Assembly: GCA_964531385.1 (NCBI GenBank)
Contig: CAZHGC010000009.1
Location: 1 to 64,000 of the forward strand
Source: MGBC114079 sp964531385
Lineage (GTDB): Bacteria; Bacillota; Clostridia; Lachnospirales; CAG-274
Direction: 5' to 3'
Length of the DNA stretch: 64,000 nt
The notes below the pieces were generated by a model, which made no database searches, had not been told where the DNA came from, and saw nothing but the letters and a program-made list of their open reading frames with translations. Of this stretch, positions 53,601 to 62,015 are shown piece after piece. The position numbers and the translations under genes were made by a program. Positions within the stretch are counted from its first letter, which is position 1; each line of letters starts with the position of its first letter.

Positions 53601-56600
53601 TTCAACAAGAACATTTTCTTGCACTGTCATAAATCCCGAAAGAAGATTAACGTTGTCATTTGCAACCCATTTTGAATTGCCCGTTGTTCTCTTTCTAAGC
53701 ATAACGTTGTCATCGCTGTAATCGTTATCATCGGTATAATCAACAGCCTTAACATCTTCCGCTCCACCGTTTGAAGCAAACAAGCTAACACCGTCCGCAG
53801 ACAACATCTGTGCTTGTGTTTTTGCATTTTCCTTAACAGTTATTTCAGCTTTTGTAAATGTCCAAGCTTGATTATATTTTTCGTTGTAAGGGCTTGAAAC
53901 AACATCTGAGCCGGAATTATAAGCCGTCAAACAGTTTTTGCCCAAACTGTAGCGTGTTGAAATATTATAACTTCCGTCAATAAGTTTTGTTGTGTCAAAA
54001 TACACCGCATTGCTGTCGTCTTTTTTCTTAACGCTAATGCCAACTCCGTCTCCGGTGCTGTCGCTGTCAACAAAAAGATAATTCTTTGTTTCTGCATTTT
54101 GAACAGTTATATAATCATCTGAAACGCTAACATACCAGCGTTGATTATCTTTTTTGTTTTCATCTGCAAGCTGTGCTTTTCCGTCAACATCTGTAAGATA
54201 TTTTTTAAGCGTTTTGTTTTCAATCGTGTACAAACCGTTTTCAATAGGTTCATCAACAGCCTCAAGTCTCCAAAGCTGGTCGTTGTCAGCTCCCGTTTTA
54301 TCAAAAATCACCTTGTCGTTGTCGCCAACCATTAAATATTTTTCTCCGCCCTCTGCCGCAGATATAATATTAAAATCATTAACATTAGGCTCTCTCAAAA
54401 TAAATTTATGATAAGCTGTAACATCGCTTTCTGTAATTGAATTGGAAAGCTTTGGCTCATTGTTATCCATCATAACATATTTTGCCGATTTATCCGAATA
54501 TCCTTCTTGTGCCTTAATTGTTATTGTTTTGTCTTTATTAACCGATATATAGAAACGCATTGCAGGATTTTCCGTTGCTGTTTTATAAACAAGGTCGGTT
54601 GTTCCGTTTTTCGCCTGCAAATATTTGTTGTTGTGAACGTTTCTTATATAATACCAACCTTCGGAAATATAAGCTGTGCTGTCGGTCGGTTTCGTAGTTC
54701 CGTCAACATCAACTGTCGAAGAAGAAGTTTTTCTTAAATGTGCATTTTGTATATCTTTGTTAAACCCTGTATGAATTGGTTTAAAATGATACATAAGCGG
54801 TATTGTAAAGAGAAGCAAATCAACCTTTCCGCCAAGTGAAAACGCAACAGTAAATCCAACTTCGTGAATTTTTGCATTCGAATAATCATTGTCAATTATT
54901 TCATCAACTTCATCATTCATTGCATAAGTCTGCTTTGCAAGAGGTTCCCATAAAAGGCTCACATCAACATCGCCCTCAAGTCTAACGCCAAGAACATCGC
55001 AAAGCCCAACTCCCGCAAAAAGGCAAACCGACATACTTGCATTCAGATTTCCGTTAAAAGCAAGAGCATCATCAAGCTCAAGTTGATTTTCTTTCATTGA
55101 TGACAAAGCAACAACCGAGTTCGACTTTCTCGTTGCTCCCATATTTCCTATAAGCGTTCCCGAAGCACCCCCGCCAACATATGCCGGAACAACGCCCGCA
55201 ATAATAAAGTAGAACGCTTTTCTAAACGTAAGGCTAACACCTATATATCCTCCGCCGCCCGTAACAATAAAATCGCTATACGTAACGCCGTTTTGAGTAA
55301 CTTCCATTTTTCCAAAATCAATATAACCACCAACAACAACAGATACTCTAAATTGTGACGGTCCCAATTTTGAAGTTGTTCCGCCAAGAAGAGGCGTTTC
55401 TTTAAGATTTTTTCTAAATATTGAATCATAAGCAAAACTTGCTCTTGCTTTAAGGTCGTTAATTGGGTGATGTAACCAGTCAATATTTTTTAAGTAACCC
55501 ATTCCCGAATCATCTTTTTTGGTGTTAAGTGTTGTTCCTGCCGCAACGTCAACAATATCTGTAACATTAACACCAATTTTAACACGATATTCTCCTGTTT
55601 GTCTTTTTTCAAGAACAATTGATACAAACGGGAAATCAAAACCTGTTGCAAGCGAGTCAAGCATAGGAAGTGAACCAAAACTTCCGTTTGTCGGAAGATC
55701 AAAGTTTTGCGGTTCATAACTGTCATAAGCACTGTCGCCTTGAATAAAATCATAACCTGTGTAAACAGGAAGATATTCTTTTAAAGCTCCCGGCGAACCC
55801 GAAACATTTTTATCGGTTGATATAACAGCATATAAAGTATCACCGCTTGTATATGTTCCGTTCATCGCAATATCCATTTTTTCTGTTGCAACCCATTGTT
55901 TAGAACTGCTTTCATATTCTGCAGCCATTTCATATTTTTGCTTTTTGGTAACAGGGTCAACTATAACAAATTTCAAAGCTTTAATATGCTCGTCGCTTGT
56001 TTCTCTAACATCGGCCCTAAATGTATGAATATGATCATTTATATCAATCGTTCCCGGCAAAGCAACCGTACTTTCACCGTCATATACATTAACATCAACA
56101 ATTCCCGCACCGTCATAAGTCATTTTTGCGTTATAATTGCCCATATTTATTGTATAAACAGTTCCTGTCTTTGTTTCCGCAACAACTGTAGAAACTTCGG
56201 TAACATTTGTTTTAATTTCCTGAACGGTAACAGGATAATTATATATTGCTATGCTCGAAGAACTCATTTCAACATTGCCCTTAGGCTCATCATACACCGA
56301 ATTTACAAAACTGTCTGCATAAGCTTTCGGAGCATATCTCTTTTCTGCTCTGTCCCTCAAATTTTCCGGAACTTCACTCAAATCTCTAACAACTTTCCAT
56401 TTTTCAACATTAACCGTTGTCGTTTCAACAGCAGATTCATTTTTAACGCTTTCAACAGTATATTGTTCTTCCGACGGAACAGCAACTTTTTTGTTTGAAG
56501 TGTTAATTACATAATCAACATAATTAAAAGAATTGTCAACAGCCACTCTTTCAATAATATGTGTTCCGTTTATATATGTTCTAACGTCATTAAGTGCATA

Positions 56601-59600
56601 TTCACCTTTTTCATCGGTTATAGAACTAACATCACCAATAGTTATCGCAGCATTAACAAGAGGCATTTGATAACTGCTGTTTGTTCCCGATGAAACATCA
56701 AAAACAGAATAGTTTGTTGTTCCTTTAAATCGTGCAAAAACAACGTCATCTCCCGTTTCCGCAGTAACAACCAATATATTTTCATCTTGGCTCAAACCAA
56801 GAGGCTGATAAAACATAGTATTACCGCTATATTCCGTTTTTGTAACATCGTTAAGCCACTTAATTGCATAGCCGTCTTTCGCTCTTGCCATATATTGATA
56901 ATATGTTCCCGTTTTTACGTCTGTTGAAACCAAAAAACGATAATATTCAACTTTCTTTCCGTTTTCATCACGATAATCTATAATTTTGCTAACATTGCTA
57001 TCGTTAAATTTCTCCATAACACCATAACTTGCATCAATTATGCCGTTATCAATGTCCGATTTTCTAACCATTAAAGTAAGGCCGTTTTGTTTTTGAGTAT
57101 AAACAGGATAAAATGCAATAGTATCTTTTTTAAGAATATCTTTCGAATTTTTTCTTGTAAAACTATATTTAGCCTCGTTGTTTCTCAAATCGTGGCGAGT
57201 TTTTTCCATGGTGTCAATATTAATGCCCGTTCTGTATCCAACGCCTGCCGCTCCCGCAATATCTGTATATTTTGCGTTTGTGGCAACAATAAATTCATCA
57301 CCATAATGAAAAACATTTCCCAAAGAATCGTTTGGCTTAACTTCAACGTTATATTGGTCTCCGCCAATAACATAAGGCGTTCCGTTAACAGATAAATAAC
57401 CAAGTTCATTATATGCGTCAATGCTCAATTTATTTTCAAATTGTGTATTTTTCTCAACATAAACCTTTTTATCGATATATTCAAAAATTGGTTTAATTGT
57501 AAAATTACCATACATACCGCCGTCTTTTCTGTCGGTAAGAGTAACAAAATCATACACATCTTGATTTCCTCTGTGAATAAGTTTTTTAAGCAACTCATTG
57601 TCCAAAGTAAAAGTACAAGAATTGTTACCGTTTGCATCAGCAATTTTTATAACATCTTTCGGATTGTTGCTGTTAACAGCATAAAGACCTTTAAATTTAA
57701 AATAGTCATTATTGCCAACAGTAACAGTAATTTTTTCGCCCGAAGTTCTATATGCACAAGTATTTGTATCACCGCTGTCTATACCCAAAATTTTAGACAT
57801 TTGGTTGCTTATATATGCCGAAGGCTGAACTTCCGACAAAACAATTCCGTTTTCTCCAACAGTTCTCAAATACATTTTATCGGCAGGTGCAAGAGTAATT
57901 ATAAACTGACGTTTAATCGGATACATATCTTTAAAATGAGCCTGCAAGTCTCTTCCGCTTCCGTCATCGTCTTCCGCATAAACTTGAACACCTCTGATGT
58001 TGCCCTCTTTTGTATATATAGTTTTTTCAGTCCAACCCGAAGAACCTCCGGTAAATTGCCAGTCGTTAAGACAACCCATTACTCCATTAGAATCAAATGT
58101 TGTAAATCTAAATCCAACCTTTGCCGTTCCGTCGTGTGGGTGTGCGGCATATTTTCCACGATAACTGAAAGTAAGACCATTAACATCATATTGATAGTCG
58201 GAAATTCCTTTATTATCAATTCCAAATTCGGCTCTTGCCCATTTTCTGCTGTCTGTCGGTCTTATATACCAGCCGTCGTCGCCTTCTTCTTCGCAATTAT
58301 CCTTAAAACTACCACTTTTTTCAATATATCTTGTAGAATTATTGTTTGTTTTAACTTCAGAAAAATAAACTCTTTGTTTGTTTTTATAATCCGTTTCGCT
58401 CATCAAAAGTTCAACATCTGACTCGCTGTCTGTTTTGGTATAATCAGAACTTTCCCCGTTTGATTTTTCTTCGTTTGATTTTTCAACGGGAGACAAGCAA
58501 ACTTCCGTTTTATCGTTTTCACCAATTTCACAACTAACCGGCGTATCGATAAAAACTTCAAATTTTGCCTCTTCCTTTATATATTCCATATTAACAGGAA
58601 TTTCAACCGTTCTTTCCTGAACGCCAAAAGGAAAAACAACTTCCGCCGAAACAGGTGAAAAATCTCTCCCCGACATAGCCGTATCGCTCTTGCTTCTAAG
58701 CATTACGGAAACAAGGTCGTTCAACCCGCCTTCTCTCTTAATTTTAATCAAAGCACAATTTTTGCTCATATCAGGAGTAACGCTTGTCTCTGCAAGAGAA
58801 ACCTTTGCTCTAACTTGCTCCTCATCATCTGCAATTTTAAGAACAGCCGAAGAATGAGCACTAACTGTGTGCTGTCCCTGTGGGTCGCCAATAGTAATGT
58901 TAACCAATCTCGTGCTGTCGCTTTCGTTGTTGTCAATTGGCACAATTTCAATAAATTTTTCTTTTTCGCCTTCTTCAAATTCAATCTCCAAAGTTGCTCC
59001 TGTCATAGCATCGGAAATTGTATCCGCAACATCTTGATATGCTTTAAGTTGTTCAAATTGTTTTATAATATCTGTCGAAGCCTTTGGCTTAACTCTGTCA
59101 GAATTAATTCCCGTAAAAGCTTGTTTTGCACCCGCAAGAGTGTTCAAATCTTTGGAAACATCTCTTGTTTCTTCTTCCAAGCTTTCAGCTTCTCCGGCAT
59201 CTTCAACAACCGAATTGTCAAACTCTTCCGCCTCAACAATTTCAACATTTTTTGCAGCCTCAACATAATCGCTGTTGTCTTCGCCTTTAGATGCTTTGTT
59301 TATTGCAACAGCTTCGTTAATTCCTTTCGCAATTCCATAAGAAATCGCACTTTCGGATATCGAGCCGTCTTCAATCTCTTTAATAAGTTCTTCCGTATCA
59401 TTTATTTCAAATTCGTTAAAATCTTCCCCCTCAATCATTTCCATAACAGAAAGAGAATCTTCGTCATCATCGGCTTCGTTAAACATTCCGCCGTTATAAA
59501 GGAACACTTTATAATCCTTGCCATATTTTGCGGTAATATCGCTCATTTTCACAACAACAGAGCTTTCTTCCGATAAATCTCCGCCTCTTCCAATTCTAAC

Positions 59601-59798
59601 AAGATAATGCTCGTTAGAATTCTCATTAATTTCAATGTCAGATGATGCCAAATAAAACAAATTGCCGTTTTTAACTTCATCTTCAATGTCAATTTCAGGC
59701 ACATAAATATAATTGTTGCCCTCCGCAAAAACGGTGGTTGGAACAAACATTATAAATGCAAGCAAAAATGCAAAAAACCTTTTAAACTTATTATTCAT
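50604..59798 (-). CDS. Giant SLH-anchored multidomain surface protein (3064 residues)
   Basis: A signal peptide (ending TTVFA, about residue 25) is followed by Calx-beta-like repeats (about 50-435, with an acidic insertion), a long beta-rich region with no family I recognise (about 450-1690), ricin-type beta-trefoil repeats (about 1700-1985; GWYYIRNVHNNKYLQAKNGT, GLYTIENKTLKKYLTDVDGK), a propeller-like region of repeated YxxGxW and Asn/Asp-rich strands (about 2050-2515), CARDB-like Ig domains (about 2525-2745), a BIG2-like domain (about 2750-2830), a Ser/Gly/Glu linker, and three SLH domains (about 2885-3064; NVTRAEFATMLYNSV, ISRQEMAVIVSKFIE, LNRGEAAVIINNVV). It should coat the cell wall and bind glycans. 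AAAGGGGG precedes the ATG. It lies between an ABC exporter gene and the double-glycine peptide gene, suggesting a role with the exported peptide. No protease or hydrolase motif was noticed. Confidence 0.85.
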   Translation of the reverse strand: MNNKFKRFFAFLLAFIMFVPTTVFAEGNNYIYVPEIDIEDEVKNGNLFYLASSDIEINENSNEHYLVRIGRGGDLSEESSVVVKMSDITAKYGKDYKVFLYNGGMFNEADDDEDSLSVMEMIEGEDFNEFEINDTEELIKEIEDGSISESAISYGIAKGINEAVAINKASKGEDNSDYVEAAKNVEIVEAEEFDNSVVEDAGEAESLEEETRDVSKDLNTLAGAKQAFTGINSDRVKPKASTDIIKQFEQLKAYQDVADTISDAMTGATLEIEFEEGEKEKFIEIVPIDNNESDSTRLVNITIGDPQGQHTVSAHSSAVLKIADDEEQVRAKVSLAETSVTPDMSKNCALIKIKREGGLNDLVSVMLRSKSDTAMSGRDFSPVSAEVVFPFGVQERTVEIPVNMEYIKEEAKFEVFIDTPVSCEIGENDKTEVCLSPVEKSNEEKSNGESSDYTKTDSESDVELLMSETDYKNKQRVYFSEVKTNNNSTRYIEKSGSFKDNCEEEGDDGWYIRPTDSRKWARAEFGIDNKGISDYQYDVNGLTFSYRGKYAAHPHDGTAKVGFRFTTFDSNGVMGCLNDWQFTGGSSGWTEKTIYTKEGNIRGVQVYAEDDDGSGRDLQAHFKDMYPIKRQFIITLAPADKMYLRTVGENGIVLSEVQPSAYISNQMSKILGIDSGDTNTCAYRTSGEKITVTVGNNDYFKFKGLYAVNSNNPKDVIKIADANGNNSCTFTLDNELLKKLIHRGNQDVYDFVTLTDRKDGGMYGNFTIKPIFEYIDKKVYVEKNTQFENKLSIDAYNELGYLSVNGTPYVIGGDQYNVEVKPNDSLGNVFHYGDEFIVATNAKYTDIAGAAGVGYRTGINIDTMEKTRHDLRNNEAKYSFTRKNSKDILKKDTIAFYPVYTQKQNGLTLMVRKSDIDNGIIDASYGVMEKFNDSNVSKIIDYRDENGKKVEYYRFLVSTDVKTGTYYQYMARAKDGYAIKWLNDVTKTEYSGNTMFYQPLGLSQDENILVVTAETGDDVVFARFKGTTNYSVFDVSSGTNSSYQMPLVNAAITIGDVSSITDEKGEYALNDVRTYINGTHIIERVAVDNSFNYVDYVINTSNKKVAVPSEEQYTVESVKNESAVETTTVNVEKWKVVRDLSEVPENLRDRAEKRYAPKAYADSFVNSVYDEPKGNVEMSSSSIAIYNYPVTVQEIKTNVTEVSTVVAETKTGTVYTINMGNYNAKMTYDGAGIVDVNVYDGESTVALPGTIDINDHIHTFRADVRETSDEHIKALKFVIVDPVTKKQKYEMAAEYESSSKQWVATEKMDIAMNGTYTSGDTLYAVISTDKNVSGSPGALKEYLPVYTGYDFIQGDSAYDSYEPQNFDLPTNGSFGSLPMLDSLATGFDFPFVSIVLEKRQTGEYRVKIGVNVTDIVDVAAGTTLNTKKDDSGMGYLKNIDWLHHPINDLKARASFAYDSIFRKNLKETPLLGGTTSKLGPSQFRVSVVVGGYIDFGKMEVTQNGVTYSDFIVTGGGGYIGVSLTFRKAFYFIIAGVVPAYVGGGASGTLIGNMGATRKSNSVVALSSMKENQLELDDALAFNGNLNASMSVCLFAGVGLCDVLGVRLEGDVDVSLLWEPLAKQTYAMNDEVDEIIDNDYSNAKIHEVGFTVAFSLGGKVDLLLFTIPLMYHFKPIHTGFNKDIQNAHLRKTSSSTVDVDGTTKPTDSTAYISEGWYYIRNVHNNKYLQAKNGTTDLVYKTATENPAMRFYISVNKDKTITIKAQEGYSDKSAKYVMMDNNEPKLSNSITESDVTAYHKFILREPNVNDFNIISAAEGGEKYLMVGDNDKVIFDKTGADNDQLWRLEAVDEPIENGLYTIENKTLKKYLTDVDGKAQLADENKKDNQRWYVSVSDDYITVQNAETKNYLFVDSDSTGDGVGISVKKKDDSNAVYFDTTKLIDGSYNISTRYSLGKNCLTAYNSGSDVVSSPYNEKYNQAWTFTKAEITVKENAKTQAQMLSADGVSLFASNGGAEDVKAVDYTDDNDYSDDNVMLRKRTTGNSKWVANDNVNLLSGFMTVQENVLVENSYERPDSQVVNLGNGDYMLVFIDTDDSRGELERNVLKYAVYRNGQWLEPVVIQNDGTADFQPNVADAGENVAISWISSDSNSEKTGDPTQYLTTMEIYTTLVNKTTGEIGKITRLTNDTYYDYSPTVVYDNVTGDMAVYYIKSSIGNSFLETANSFTNDCIITYMLYDKDMGKWLTDYYYPEEVSDEAVAEELIKNWSGQRFLPSPIDELNMQDPLITDFTAISYNGLVVYGYTIDKDNDSSTNEDRDLFIQVYDFTTHKNYLPIRITDDDIADAMPQFVRAGGDSGNTFLYWFRGDNKLSYINVSDFAHNGLNDDGTVNSEYDLAPADVYINLPPEMRQGSNEAFATMSYYKVCVDKDDNIYVIWVDLDRETNKQEIFATAVITDKQSGTTSYADAYQLTHSGKHNDEPAFLIDESGNMVVVSTRYNSVRTEDPINPLEIKDTELVATIFEPFGEVYAENIELDNLNPKNGDTVNVTAKIYNRGLTVSKGYIISVSEVKDGNVVKNLGVVTSDEYINAGDYVDFNYQWNVGDAVAGKALRFTVSEGGMKNSSIAESDVLKSSADIKIDGVGIKQDNQDFILHFTATNNGNLKTSDSDKINLVYNPEKATAQQLGITNEKFLEKSIGGIEVGESKEYDVVIENLTGELFNAYGYLPVIAAVTDKDGNIISNAEESYIMMNAPIDINVNDTNNIKLNVGEAVDLQMLYQPFERFNDVLANYEVEDSTVAAIIANQIVGISKGVTKLIAKAQPYNSETEVDVIVGETDKSTDENEKHSGGGSSKRSSSSGNSEKTTEKVSEEAVEETSEDIASGETDDNQIIFNDIADYWAEKIIISAYKKGLIKGYPDNSYRPKNNVTRAEFATMLYNSVDKDEKVELSKLNFVDMTGKEWYADAVCWGVSKGIITGYDDNTFRGNNEISRQEMAVIVSKFIETTENDFEKGNSIVFDDENEISVWAKGYVDNISAYGIVRGDNNNCYMPRKSLNRGEAAVIINNVVK

Positions 59799-59897
59799 TT
59801 TATAACCCCCTTTAATTTGTGATTCTTCCGCAATATTTCAGCAAAACAAGCTCAAAATATATATGCGGTATTACCTTGATTTAAAATTTTTTCAAAT

Positions 59898-62015
59898 TCA
59901 AAGTTGTTCTTTTGCCAAATTATAAAACTCTCCTTTCATTTCAATTAATTCATTAAAATTCCCTTTTTCAGCAACTCTTCCGTTATCAATAAAAAAAATT
60001 TCATCACAATTTTTAATTGTTGATAACCTGTGAGCAACAATAATTGCCGTTGCATCAAGCTTTTCAATATATTCTGTCACTGCTCTTTGTGTCAAATTGT
60101 CCAAAGAATTTGTCGCTTCATCGAGAATTAATAAAGACGGCTTTTGAATAATCGCTCTTGCAAGCAATATTCGTTGTTTTTGTCCCAACGATATTGTCAA
60201 ATTATCGTCTGAAACAAATGTATATAAACCCATTGGCATTTTTTCAATTTCCTCCCTAAGCCCAACAATATCAAGAACTTCTTCAACCTCTTGATATGTT
60301 GCTTTCGGCTTTGTAAGAGTAATGTTCGAAAAAATATCCGCCGGAATTAATTTAGAATTTTGAAGAATAACACCAATTTTATTTCTGTAACTTGCCAAAT
60401 TAATTTCGTTCAAATCAACGTTGTCAATAAAAATTCGTCCGCTTTCCGCTTTTTCAAATCCAAGCAAAAGCTTCAATAATGTAGACTTTCCACAACCGCT
60501 TTTCCCTGTTATTCCTATTTTTTTGCCTTTCCCAACAGAAAAGCTTATTTTGTCCAAAACATATTCGTCAGAATTTGAATATTTAAAAGAAACATTGGAA
60601 AATTCAACATTTCCCAAAAAGCTTTCAAGTGATTGTTTGTTTTCGTTTTTTTCGGTTTCTTCGTTAAAAAAATCTTTCGTTTGGTTATAAGCCGAGTTAA
60701 ATTCTGCAACAGTTGTCAAAAGCTCCGTAACCAAACCAATCGAACCGATAAAAAGACCATATAAAGTCATAAACGTTATAAAATTTGCCGAATTTATATT
60801 TTCTTCTTTTCCAATGTGAAAAAATAATATTGTGTAAACCATTGTAATAAGCATATATATTGCTTTAAAATGCTTCATAACAAACGGCTTTTCATATGCT
60901 TTAAGAGTTTTGGAATAGAAATCACTCCAACGCCTAAACATAACACTGTCGGCATTATTAAGCTTAATATTTTCCATTGCACCAAAAACCTCATAAACAA
61001 ACCCTGCCATTTCATTTGTGCTTTTCGAAAAATCATATTTATATTTTTGAACATAAAAAATATTAACAGCAATCAAAACGGCAAAAACAAAAAACGAGCC
61101 AAAAACCAACGACATATATTCTTCTGCATAATGTTCCATTCTCACAATATAAATAACCGAAAGCAGAAATGCAAAAAACGAACTGACAGCCTTTGCCGAA
61201 AAATCATTCAATCTTTCAATCATCGTCATAAGGCTCCCGCATAATTCGCCCGCCTTATTCTCAGAAAAAAAGTTCATCTTCAATTTAAAAAGCCTTGATA
61301 AAATCGCCGTTTGCAAATTCGCATCAACATAAATCGAAACATTCGCTTCCAAAGTCTCTTTAATAAAAAACATAACAAAAGAAATAATTACAATTCCAAA
61401 AAGCATAGAGCCAATCGGAAAAACGTCCGAAACCACGCCCGAAGGGATAACATTATTAAAAATATAATATTCCGCTTCCGGCATAACAAGAGAAAACAAA
61501 GCGGTCAAAACCATAATTAAAATCAAAGTCAAATAACCAATCGGTCGAATACTTTTCAAAATATAAAAAATCAGCGAAAATCGACTAACATTCTCCTTGT
61601 TAAAACCTTTGTAAAAACATAACCCGTTGTTTTCAAAATTCGTTTCGTTGTATAAATCAACCCTCGTTTTTTTGCCGTTTTCATAATAAAAATTTCGACA
61701 AAAAAGACTTGGCAAAATTGCTTTCAAATCATCGCCTTTTTTCAAAATCATCGGCAAAATATTGTTTTTGCTCCAACCTTTTAAAATAACAACCAACCTG
61801 TAATTTATATCATATAACTCTCTGATTTCTTCAAGCTGATTTTCAAAACTTTCCGCTTTAATTTTATAGTCTATTCCATAAAATTTAAGTATTTCTTCAA
61901 GTTCGTTTTTGCGGTTTGTTTCGTCTCCGTTAAATATATTTTCATAGGCAGATTGCATATTTTCTTCACGTTTTTTCTTCAATAATTCAAGCTCATTTTC
62001 AAGCAATGCAATCAC
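59898..62015 (-). CDS. ABC exporter half with N-terminal extension (NHLM-type second subunit)
   Basis: The 705-residue protein has a soluble N-terminal region of about 155 residues (LVVILKGWSKNNILPMILKK), six membrane helices (about 155-440) and an ATPase domain (about 470-705) with Walker A GKSGCGKST, Walker B LLILDEATNSLD and switch His AHRLS. The signature reads SLGQKQR rather than SGGQ, so one of the two ATP sites in the expected heterodimer is degenerate. The layout matches the second ABC protein of NHLM-type peptide export pairs. It starts with GTG at 62015, overlapping the stop of the peptidase-ABC gene by four bases (GTGA), so the pair is co-translated. Confidence 0.87.
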   Translation of the reverse strand: MIALLENELELLKKKREENMQSAYENIFNGDETNRKNELEEILKFYGIDYKIKAESFENQLEEIRELYDINYRLVVILKGWSKNNILPMILKKGDDLKAILPSLFCRNFYYENGKKTRVDLYNETNFENNGLCFYKGFNKENVSRFSLIFYILKSIRPIGYLTLILIMVLTALFSLVMPEAEYYIFNNVIPSGVVSDVFPIGSMLFGIVIISFVMFFIKETLEANVSIYVDANLQTAILSRLFKLKMNFFSENKAGELCGSLMTMIERLNDFSAKAVSSFFAFLLSVIYIVRMEHYAEEYMSLVFGSFFVFAVLIAVNIFYVQKYKYDFSKSTNEMAGFVYEVFGAMENIKLNNADSVMFRRWSDFYSKTLKAYEKPFVMKHFKAIYMLITMVYTILFFHIGKEENINSANFITFMTLYGLFIGSIGLVTELLTTVAEFNSAYNQTKDFFNEETEKNENKQSLESFLGNVEFSNVSFKYSNSDEYVLDKISFSVGKGKKIGITGKSGCGKSTLLKLLLGFEKAESGRIFIDNVDLNEINLASYRNKIGVILQNSKLIPADIFSNITLTKPKATYQEVEEVLDIVGLREEIEKMPMGLYTFVSDDNLTISLGQKQRILLARAIIQKPSLLILDEATNSLDNLTQRAVTEYIEKLDATAIIVAHRLSTIKNCDEIFFIDNGRVAEKGNFNELIEMKGEFYNLAKEQL

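Noticed and set aside
57441..58421. 326-codon frame antisense to the giant surface protein gene
   Set aside because: It lies fully inside a well-supported gene on the other strand and has the low-complexity Phe/Asn/Ile/Arg composition of a shadow frame.
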